DNA from: Candidatus Cloacimonadota bacterium | Lineage (GTDB): Bacteria; Cloacimonadota; Cloacimonadia; Cloacimonadales; Cloacimonadaceae | Direction of reading: 5' to 3' | Assembly: GCA_020532545.1 (NCBI GenBank) | Contig: JAJBAW010000001.1 | Location: 1-64,000 of the forward strand | Length of the DNA stretch: 64,000 nucleotides | Part shown: positions 54,931 through 61,882 of the stretch, one piece after another | How the letters are laid out: the number at the start of each line of letters is the position of its first letter | How positions within the stretch are numbered: position 1 is the stretch's first letter | Notes under the pieces: model-generated | Database searches by the model: none | Seen by the model: only the letters and a program-made list of their open reading frames with translations | What the model was told of the DNA's origin: nothing | Position numbers and translations under genes: made by a program

Positions 54931-55477
54931 GCTAAGCGCTGATATCGTTAGTCAAATGGTGGAGGATGAACTGAAACATCATCCCCATCTGGAGCCTGTG
55001 GATCTGTACAAACTGCTTTATCAGGCATTATACGGTCCCTTTCATATCGTCCAGGATTACGATCAGGTATTTCGCGCTATCGAGGCCGAGGTAGAGCAGT
55101 CAAGCCTCTGCTACGAGCCTATATATCAAGAATTGAGCCCCTGCTACAGCAGAGTGAGCCTGGCCTATATTCAGGCAGATGATGAGCCCCAGCTCAGGCA
55201 AAGCAAGATCACCTGTTTGACAGATTGGCTACTGGAATCCTGTGTGGCTTTGCCGGATGTAGCCCAAGACTTTCAGAGGCAGTGGAAGCTTTATCGCCAC
55301 CTGCTGTTTAGCGTCCTTCCAGCCAACCCTGAAACCTGGCAAAAGGCGGATTGCCTGGCAAGGGCAGGAAAGCTGCCCTCACACTCACAGACTTTTCATC
55401 AACACTATCAGCCTCATTACCGGCTGGTAAATAAGAATCTTAGCAAACACTATCAGCTATTTATGGAGTTTAACTAA
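54917..55477 (+). CDS. Conserved-looking hypothetical protein
   Basis: The protein has 186 residues, rich in Leu, Tyr, His and Gln, with no signal peptide or membrane segment. I do not recognise a domain. It begins inside the end of the amidohydrolase gene and its stop overlaps the start of gltX by one base, so it is almost certainly translated. A short YHLLFSVLP/HYQPHYRLVNKNLSKHYQLF C-terminal part may be helical. No function is assigned. Confidence 0.6.
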   Translation: MRICELSADIVSQMVEDELKHHPHLEPVDLYKLLYQALYGPFHIVQDYDQVFRAIEAEVEQSSLCYEPIYQELSPCYSRVSLAYIQADDEPQLRQSKITCLTDWLLESCVALPDVAQDFQRQWKLYRHLLFSVLPANPETWQKADCLARAGKLPSHSQTFHQHYQPHYRLVNKNLSKHYQLFMEFN

Positions 55478-56910
55478 TGACAGAAACCAGAGTCAGATTT
55501 GCCCCCAGTCCCACCGGATACTTGCATATTGGCGGTCTCAGAACCGCACTTTACGATTACCTTTTTGCCCGTAATACCCAAGGCAAATGCATCTTACGCA
55601 TCGAAGACACAGATCAAAGCCGTGAGGTCGAGGGTGCTGCGGCCAGCCTGGTCTCCACTCTGAGCAGCCTCGGCATCGATTTTGATGAAAGCCCTGAGGC
55701 CGGAGGAGATTATGGCCCTTATATCCAATCCCAACGCCTGGAGCTATACCGCAAACATGCCGCTGAACTGCTGCAAAATGGCCATGCTTATTACTGCTTT
55801 TGCAGCACAGAAACCTTAAGCAAAATGCGCGAAGAGCAGCAGACCAAGGGCGAGTTCGTAAAATACGATCGCCGGTGTCTGATGCTCTCACAGGAAGAAA
55901 TAGATGCCAAACTGAGGGCTGGTGATAATTATGTGATCCGTCTCAGAATGCCTGATGACCACCGCTTTGCCTTTGATGATGAAGTGCGCGGACACGTGGA
56001 GATCGAAAGCTCGCAATCCGACGATCAGGTTTTGATCAAGTCCGACGGCTTTCCCACCTACCATCTTGCCGCCACGGTGGATGACCACTATATGCAGATC
56101 TCGCATGTGATCCGGGGTGAAGAATGGCTATCCTCCACTCCCAAACACCTTTGGCTCTACGAATGCCTGGGCTGGCAGCCTCCGAAATGGGTGCACCTCC
56201 CCTTGATCCTGAATACAGACCGCTCCAAGCTCAGCAAACGCATGAACGACGTATCCGTAGAAAGCTATCTCGAAAAGGGTTACCTCAAAGAAGCTCTGCT
56301 GAATTTTGTGGCGCTTTTGGGTTGGCATTCTGCCGACGACAGAGAGCTTTACACCCTGGAAGAGCTCTGCGAGGCCTTCACTCTGGACCGGGTGAGCAAA
56401 GCCGGAGCCATCTTTGATCTGACCAAGCTGGATTGGATGAACGGCCAATACATGCGTTCGCTGCCTTTAGCAGCCATAGCAGGACGGGCCCGGCAGTGGT
56501 TTCCCGCAGATTGGGCTGAGGATTATGAGCGCTATCTGAAGGTCATCGCCGCAGCCAGAGAACGCTGCACCTTGCTACCAGAGCTGGCCGAATACGCCAG
56601 GATCTTCTTTGAACCTGCGGAATTGAGCGAGCAAGATCTGGCCATATTTACCAGCGAAACTTCCCAAAAAGTCCTAAGCTGGTATCATGAGCAGATTTCC
56701 ACAGTTCAGGCAGATGATGCTGAGGCGATCGACGCCATCACGAAGGCCGGAATCAAAGAACTGGGCATCAAGGGCAAGGATTATTACATGCCTCTGCGTC
56801 TGGCTTTGATCGGTGCACCGCATGGCCCCGATCTTCCTACCATTATAGCCATTTTGGGTAAAGAAGAGAGCCTGGCCCGTTTAGCTGGTTCATCAGCCAA
56901 ACCCGAATAA
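55477..56910 (+). CDS. gltX: Glutamyl-tRNA synthetase
   Basis: The protein has 477 residues. The class I signatures are the HIGH-type APSPTGYLHIGGLRTALYDYL and KMSKS-type SKLSKR (in DRSKLSKRMND), and the Rossmann domain also contains LRIEDTDQSR. It charges tRNA-Glu. No GatCAB genes are visible, so whether the enzyme also makes Glu-tRNA-Gln cannot be judged. The one-base overlap with the hypothetical gene places it in the maf operon. Confidence 0.95.
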   Translation: MTETRVRFAPSPTGYLHIGGLRTALYDYLFARNTQGKCILRIEDTDQSREVEGAAASLVSTLSSLGIDFDESPEAGGDYGPYIQSQRLELYRKHAAELLQNGHAYYCFCSTETLSKMREEQQTKGEFVKYDRRCLMLSQEEIDAKLRAGDNYVIRLRMPDDHRFAFDDEVRGHVEIESSQSDDQVLIKSDGFPTYHLAATVDDHYMQISHVIRGEEWLSSTPKHLWLYECLGWQPPKWVHLPLILNTDRSKLSKRMNDVSVESYLEKGYLKEALLNFVALLGWHSADDRELYTLEELCEAFTLDRVSKAGAIFDLTKLDWMNGQYMRSLPLAAIAGRARQWFPADWAEDYERYLKVIAAARERCTLLPELAEYARIFFEPAELSEQDLAIFTSETSQKVLSWYHEQISTVQADDAEAIDAITKAGIKELGIKGKDYYMPLRLALIGAPHGPDLPTIIAILGKEESLARLAGSSAKPE

Positions 56911-56929
56911 AAGCATAGCCAAAGCGAAC

Positions 56930-57187
56930 ATGCGCACCGGAAAGATCATCGATATCCACTGCAAATGTGGCTATCTGCTGTTCCGCTATTTCAAGGCGGG
57001 GAAAGGACGCCTGATCAAGGTCCTGATCTCCCGCCTCAGCGAGGATAACGTCGGTCTGAGCAAGGTGGAGACCCATAGCCGGCCGCTCTGCCCGGAGTGC
57101 CAAAAAGAGATCGGGATCATCATGATGATCCATGGTGAGCCAGCTTTGAAGCTGAATCAGGGGACGATCAAATCCGTGAGGATCTGA
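56930..57187 (+). CDS. Small zinc-ribbon-like protein
   Basis: The protein has 85 residues with two cysteine pairs, HCKC (C11, C13) and CPEC (C54, C57), likely holding one zinc. A basic linker separates them (about 20-35). It starts 19 bases after gltX and may be cotranscribed, but no strong ribosome site is seen. The family is not recognised. Function is unknown. Confidence 0.6.
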   Translation: MRTGKIIDIHCKCGYLLFRYFKAGKGRLIKVLISRLSEDNVGLSKVETHSRPLCPECQKEIGIIMMIHGEPALKLNQGTIKSVRI

Positions 57188-57387
57188 GCTAAGGTAAGCT
57201 CGTAGTTTCTTTTATAAGAAGAAGTATCGGGCTTCTTTAGCTGAAACAATAAAGCAGGTCTGCCCTTCACAGAAAGCAAAGAACTGCCGAGTCTGGATAT
57301 TAGAAGCTTGCAGGCCTGTGGCTTCGCAACTGTTGAAATATATCAACAGACTCTTGTCGCGAAATCGTAAAAACAGAAGAAAAGCTA

Positions 57388-57415
57388 TTGACAGGGATAT
57401 GGTATTCCTTAAATT
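57388..57415 (+). promoter_or_regulatory. Candidate promoter for the LamG gene
   Basis: A perfect TTGACA (57388-57393) is followed after 16 bases by TAAATT (57410-57415), a 4/6 match to the -10 consensus. The gene start is at 57486, giving a leader of about 64 bases with an AGGAGGT site. The -10 is weak, so the match is modest. Confidence 0.4.
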
Positions 57416-57485
57416 ATGTCTCAGCTAAGGCTCCTTAAAAGCTTTAACAAATTTAAATAACATATTGTGTTTTTAGGAGGTAACT

Positions 57486-58868
57486 ATGAAACACAGACTG
57501 TCATTGCTGTTAGTTATAGTATTCTGCAGCATTCTATCGGTGGGTTACTCTGTCAATAACGGAGTATTTTTGGACGGAGCTGGTGATTATGTTAGCATAC
57601 CCACTACTACACGCTTAGATTCAGGCATGAGTGGAGCAAGTGGACTTACTGTCGAAGCTTGGATAAACCCCACAACTCTTAGGACTGGAGGTGATACCTA
57701 CAGAAATTTAATAGTAAATTTTTGCACTCAGCTACCTGAATATCCTATGGTGAAATTCTATCTGCGCGATAATGGAAAACTTGTTTTTGGCGGAAGGAGT
57801 AAAGCTTCCGAAGTTTATCAAGACACAGTTACAGATGATGTATTGATTTCAACCGGCTCTTGGCAGCATGTCGCCGGGGTTTTAGATTTTGTAAACAAAA
57901 CCATCAAAATATATGTAAATGGTGAATTGAAACATACAAGAACCGGGGTACCTTTTGTTAATACTGAATTTGAACGAGGCAATGGCGGGACACAACATAT
58001 AGGAATAAATGCTCTGCTTTCAACAAATCAGTACTTCCATGGCACTATTGATGATATGCGTTTATGGAGAGTTGCTCGTACAGCAGAGCAAATCAGTTTT
58101 TACATGGACAAGGTAGTACCTCCCCAAACTGAGCTTTTAGCATATTGGAAATTCGATGAAGAGCAGGGAAGAATAGCTTACGATAGCTCTAACAGTAATA
58201 TTCCTTATAATGGAGATCTCCAAGGGGGTGCTTATTTTACAGCAGGCAATCCCACTCTCCCGGTAGAGCTTTCCTCCTTCACCGCCACCATCAGCACTCA
58301 TAACAACGTTGTGCTCACCTGGGTCACCCAGTCGGAAACTGGCGTAATGGGTTTCTACGTATTTCGCGGTACCGATCCCAATCTGGCCAATGCCCAACAG
58401 ATCAGCTCTTTGATCGATGCCACCAATACCGCAGATCAGAAGGTTTATGTCTATACAGACAACGAAATCAATCAGATCGGGACCTATTATTATTGGCTCA
58501 TGGTCGCTGACATAAATGGCAGCGAAAGCTATCATGGCCCCATTCATGTGACCTATGAAAACACCCAGCCTGGCCTTCCCAATATCCCGGTTTTCACAGA
58601 GCTGAAAAGTGTCTATCCCAATCCCTTCAATCCCAATACCACCATCAGCTATGTGTTGGCACAGCCGAGCGACGTTTTGATCACTATCTTTAATATGCGT
58701 GGACAAGAAGTACGCAGCTTTGAGCGCAGCAATGTAGCAGCCGGCCCCCAGAACTTAGCCTGGGACGGTAAAGATCAAAAGGGCAGCAGCCTTGCCTCCG
58801 GAGTATATTACATCCGCATGCAGACCGGAGCAGACAGCTTCTTCAAGAAAGCTGTCCTGATGAAATAA
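57486..58868 (+). CDS. Secreted LamG/concanavalin-type protein with sorting-type tail
   Basis: The protein has 460 residues with a signal peptide. Residues ~25-245 form a laminin-G/concanavalin-like domain (GDYVSIPTTT, LTVEAWINP, HGTIDDMRLWRVART). A fibronectin-like part follows (LPVELSSFTATISTHNNVVLTWVTQSETG). The last ~80 residues are the YPNPFNPNTTISYVL...VLITIFNMRGQEVRS...GVYYIRM...FFKKAVLMK tail. It is probably surface-bound or secreted through a T9SS-like route, and the LamG fold suggests carbohydrate or protein binding. A strong AGGAGGT site precedes the ATG. Confidence 0.85.
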   Translation: MKHRLSLLLVIVFCSILSVGYSVNNGVFLDGAGDYVSIPTTTRLDSGMSGASGLTVEAWINPTTLRTGGDTYRNLIVNFCTQLPEYPMVKFYLRDNGKLVFGGRSKASEVYQDTVTDDVLISTGSWQHVAGVLDFVNKTIKIYVNGELKHTRTGVPFVNTEFERGNGGTQHIGINALLSTNQYFHGTIDDMRLWRVARTAEQISFYMDKVVPPQTELLAYWKFDEEQGRIAYDSSNSNIPYNGDLQGGAYFTAGNPTLPVELSSFTATISTHNNVVLTWVTQSETGVMGFYVFRGTDPNLANAQQISSLIDATNTADQKVYVYTDNEINQIGTYYYWLMVADINGSESYHGPIHVTYENTQPGLPNIPVFTELKSVYPNPFNPNTTISYVLAQPSDVLITIFNMRGQEVRSFERSNVAAGPQNLAWDGKDQKGSSLASGVYYIRMQTGADSFFKKAVLMK

Positions 58869-58888
58869 AGCCAATTTACTATGATACC

Positions 58889-58914
58889 AAGCCGCGGGAG
58901 AAATCTCGCGGCTT
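58889..58914 (+). terminator. Rho-independent terminator after the LamG gene
   Basis: The stem AAGCCGCGGGAG (58889-58900) pairs with CTCGCGGCTT (58905-58914) with one bulge and an AAAT loop, followed by a short T-rich stretch. It starts 20 bases after the stop codon. The sequence resembles the terminator at 61251-61276. Confidence 0.8.
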
Positions 58915-58916
58915 TT

Positions 58917-59330
58917 ATATTGTGGATTCTCGGAGGCAGGGTGCTAGAGGGTTTGGATGTTTTTGAATGATATGTGGTTCAAGGCTTTTTTTCAAGGCCA
59001 AAATGATTGCCAAGCCAAGCGCTTTGCGGATGCCAAGCCACAAGTCCTTGGCACTAAAACTGCAGGGTATTCTGTACATACGAGGAAGCGCTATTTGTGG
59101 AAAATCATCAACAGTTCTTCCCATAGAAACACAAAAAAGTGTGGTATTGATCTTGCCAAATGCATCGGTATTCGATATATTGTCATGTAGAAGAATAATA
59201 TAATGTGTCTTTAAAACTGATGATTGCTGTGCAGTCGTCTTCTAAGCAATAAACGACAACGAATGTAAGCTCACTTGAGCGCCAAAGAATTATAACGAAT
59301 TCGGTGTTCTTGTGAGAAGGAGAATAAAAC
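58917..59330. other. Spacer with a hairpin
   Basis: No gene is supported; short ORFs here have no ribosome site or recognisable composition. A hairpin TGCCAAG (59031-59037)/CTTGGCA (59047-59053) is present in a region of CCAAG repeats. An AAGGAG site at the right end serves the next gene. Confidence 0.5.
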
Positions 59331-60047
59331 ATGAGAAGAATCTTTTTAACGCTGCTGCTCTTATCTATGCTGTGCGGCATTTACGCTCTTACCGGATTCG
59401 GAATATCCAATGCCTTTGACATCGTGCCCTGCACGCTGCCGGTTGAGCTCTCGTCCTTTAATGCTGTCATTAATGGACATAATAACGTGCAAGTCACCTG
59501 GACTACCCAGTCTCAGACTAATTTGACCGGGTTTTATATCTATCGTAATAGCATCAAGGAAGTGGCCACCGCAGAATGCGTGAGCCCACTTTTCCCTGCC
59601 ACCAATAGTTCTACATTGCAGACCTATGCTTTTACCGATATAGGAGTAGATGCAGGATTATGGTATTATTGGCTCGAGAGCCAGGAATATGATGGGTCTT
59701 CGGACTTTCATGGACCGGTTTTCGTAACCGTGAGCCACGACGGCCAACAGGGAATCCCTGATATCCCCCAGATCACTGGCATCAAATCAGTTTTCCCCAA
59801 TCCCTTCAATCCCAGCACCACCATCACCATTGGATTGACGAAAGCTGCCGATGTGAATATGGAAATTTATAATGTAAAAGGCGAATTGGTCCGCAAACTT
59901 GCTTCCGGAAGAAAGAATGAGGGAACTCATAACATACTCTGGAATGGTTTGAGTGATAGTGGCCAAGCCTGTGGCAGCGGAATTTATATCTTAAAACTTA
60001 AGGCTGGTAGTGAAACCACTCAAGCCAAGCTCACGCTGCTGAAATAA
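59331..60047 (+). CDS. Small exported protein with fibronectin-like domain and sorting-type tail
   Basis: The protein has 238 residues: signal peptide, then LPVELSSFNAVINGHNNVQVTWTTQSQTN, which closely matches a segment of the LamG protein, and a tail with VFPNPFNPSTTITIGL...MEIYNVKGELVRK...GIYILKL...TTQAKLTLLK. It is therefore a short version of the neighbour without the LamG domain. It may be a structural partner or anchor. The function is not known. An AAGGAG site precedes the ATG, and the next gene starts 11 bases after the stop. Confidence 0.8.
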   Translation: MRRIFLTLLLLSMLCGIYALTGFGISNAFDIVPCTLPVELSSFNAVINGHNNVQVTWTTQSQTNLTGFYIYRNSIKEVATAECVSPLFPATNSSTLQTYAFTDIGVDAGLWYYWLESQEYDGSSDFHGPVFVTVSHDGQQGIPDIPQITGIKSVFPNPFNPSTTITIGLTKAADVNMEIYNVKGELVRKLASGRKNEGTHNILWNGLSDSGQACGSGIYILKLKAGSETTQAKLTLLK

Positions 60048-60058
60048 GGGAGAATGAA

Positions 60059-61126
60059 ATGAAAAAACATATATTAATAATCGCTTTTAGTTTGTTGGCA
60101 CTGGCTCTTTTTGCCGCAGCACCTGTGGTAACAGGGCCTGGTAGTTATGGGGCTCAGGTGGATGCCCAACCCAATCTGGGATATCTTAGTGTTTCTTATG
60201 ATTTTACTGCAGATAACGATTGTTTTATCAGCATGGAAGTCTCCTCTGATGGTGGCTTAACTTTCGATATTATTCCCACAGCCCTTACTGGAGACATAGG
60301 TGCAGGTATAGTTCCCGGACTGGGAAAACAGATTCTCTGGTATCCTGGATCAGAATCCTATACCGTAGTGCCACATAGCAATTATGTGGTCAAAGTAATA
60401 GCTGACGATGGAAATACCGCTCCTGTGATTCCAGGTTTCGTCTTTGTACAGGGTGGCACATTCGATCAAGGTACCGTCAGTGACTTCTATATGGATAAAT
60501 TTGAAACTACCCAGGTAAAATATAATGCGGCGATGGGGCTGAGCCTTAGCACTCCGAGTAAGCCTGCGTCAAATGTTTCTTGGTTTAATGCGATTGAATA
60601 TTGCAACCGTCAGAGCTACTTGGATAACTTGACGCCTTACTACTCTTACGACAGTCATGGCACGGATACTACCACTTGGCCCGCAGGCTGGGACTTGACA
60701 GATGCAAACCAGTATAAAATAAATGGGAATTCAGCTGCCAATGGCTATCGTTTACCCACGGAGATGGAATGGATGTATGCAGCCAAAGGTGGACATCTAA
60801 CGCCTGGTACGGGCTATAACACCTGGAGCGGCACAAATCTCGAAGGCAACTTGGTTGATTATGCACAGTATATTGCTAACAATACCCCAGGTGGCTCAAA
60901 AAATGTCGGCGGCAAACTTCCTAACGAGCTTGGCATTTTCGATATGAGCGGTAACGTCAATGAATGGGTCTGGGATGAGTCCGCACCAGGCTCGGGAAAT
61001 CGTGTAAGGCGCGGTGGTGCCTTTAGCTCTCCAGCCACCAACTGCGCCGTATCGTTCAGAGGCATCAAAAATCCGACTTTTGGCAACAATCTCTATGGCC
61101 TACGTGTCGTCAGGTCTGCAGATTAG
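60059..61126 (+). CDS. Exported SUMF1/FGE-like fold protein
   Basis: The protein has 355 residues with a signal peptide (MKKHILIIAFSLLALALFAAA). Residues ~20-125 are an N-terminal beta domain with a YSVSSDGGLTFD-like core. Residues ~125-355 match the SUMF1/formylglycine-generating-enzyme fold (FVQGGTFDQGT, NGYRLPTEMEWMYAAKGG, FDMSGNVNEWVWD, RRGGAF, FRGIKNP). The pair of active-site cysteines expected after RGG is absent: only one cysteine is seen there. It is thus more likely a binding module than an active sulfatase-modifying enzyme. It lacks the YPNPFNP tail. Confidence 0.85.
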   Translation: MKKHILIIAFSLLALALFAAAPVVTGPGSYGAQVDAQPNLGYLSVSYDFTADNDCFISMEVSSDGGLTFDIIPTALTGDIGAGIVPGLGKQILWYPGSESYTVVPHSNYVVKVIADDGNTAPVIPGFVFVQGGTFDQGTVSDFYMDKFETTQVKYNAAMGLSLSTPSKPASNVSWFNAIEYCNRQSYLDNLTPYYSYDSHGTDTTTWPAGWDLTDANQYKINGNSAANGYRLPTEMEWMYAAKGGHLTPGTGYNTWSGTNLEGNLVDYAQYIANNTPGGSKNVGGKLPNELGIFDMSGNVNEWVWDESAPGSGNRVRRGGAFSSPATNCAVSFRGIKNPTFGNNLYGLRVVRSAD

Positions 61127-61250
61127 AACTTGTCAATTAACCTTAGAATGAATAAATAATTATGAATTAGATCTCGTTGGCTCGGTTCCTCAGAGCAAAT
61201 CAAAGGAACGATGCAGACGAAGCTCAGTATAAAAGACATCAACAATAAAT

Positions 61251-61276
61251 AAACCGCGGGAGCAATCCCGCGGTTT
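61251..61276 (+). terminator. Rho-independent terminator after the SUMF1-like gene
   Basis: A perfect 11-base-pair stem (AAACCGCGGGA, 61251-61261, with TCCCGCGGTTT, 61266-61276) has a GCAA tetraloop and is followed by TT and CATTT. It is 124 bases after the stop codon. It reads as a strong intrinsic terminator of the plus strand. Confidence 0.85.
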
Positions 61277-61820
61277 TCATTTAGTGCAGAAATCAGGATG
61301 TATAATGCCCAGAGCTTTCCCGTAAGGGCGGGCTCCTGTTCCGCCCAAATCCTCAAGCTATTCTCTGGAGCCGTGTATTCTGCGAAAGATTGATCATTGT
61401 ACTGTTGCTCCCACTTCGAGTGCCAGGTCGCGGTATCCCCAGGCGCCACTCACAGCGTTTCTGAGGAGAGGACAGCGCCAAAATCATGGTGCTGGGTGTG
61501 AACGCGACAAATGCCTCCACAATGTGCCTTCCCAATCCGTTAAACGTGCTTTCAACAAGTCTTCGACTCGAATTGACTCGAATATCTGAGTCAGCTCGAG
61601 TCGAAGGCGCGTTAATCTTGCATTAAAGTGTTTAGGGCGCTTTGGGCATGGCGCCCAATTATTCTCGATTTGTTTGCATATTCCTCGTAGGGGCTTTCGG
61701 TGAAAGCCCATGACGGTGATTATTGAACAAGAAATCGTGTGTTTGGGCGTTATGCCCAACCCCCTACATTGGTTTGTATTTGGAAGCTATGCCAAATTCC
61801 CCAACATGATGTCCAAAAAA
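61277..61820. other. Hairpin-rich gene-free spacer
   Basis: No gene is supported; the two short minus-strand ORFs here overlap palindromes and lack ribosome sites. Hairpins are GGGCGG/CCGCCC (61326-61346), TTGGGC-ATGGC-GCCCAA (61642-61658), a perfect GGGCTTTC-GGT-GAAAGCCC (61691-61709) and TTGGGC-GTTAT-GCCCAA (61743-61759). Several could be parts of mobile palindromic repeats. The separate palindrome at 61561-61606 is listed below. Confidence 0.6.
61561..61606. repeat. Dispersed palindromic element, copy 2
   Basis: Arms 61561-61578 (CTTCGACTCGAATTGACT) and 61589-61606 pair at 16 of 18 positions around the loop CGAATATCTG. The inner 20-base core TGACTCGAATATCTRAGTCA is shared with the copy at 45105-45158. 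This copy lies between two unrelated terminators. Short flanking A/T-rich repeats also recur. No transposase is nearby. Confidence 0.75.
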
Positions 61821-61850
61821 ATACCCCCGAAGTTTAGCCTTCGGGGGTAT
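61821..61850 (-). terminator. Strong terminator of the C25-type gene
   Basis: A perfect 12-base-pair stem: ATACCCCCGAAG (61821-61832) with CTTCGGGGGTAT (61839-61850), and a six-base loop. On the minus strand it is followed by a run of seven T (61814-61820 in the plus strand are A). It lies 32 bases downstream of the minus-strand gene's stop at 61883. Plus-strand termination is also possible. Confidence 0.9.
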
Positions 61851-61882
61851 CCGTTTTATACTTGTACTTGTATCATATGATA

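Noticed and set aside
61484-61759. 91-codon minus-strand ORF in the hairpin-rich spacer
   Set aside because: It reads through the palindromic element and two hairpins, and has no ribosome site or recognisable fold.
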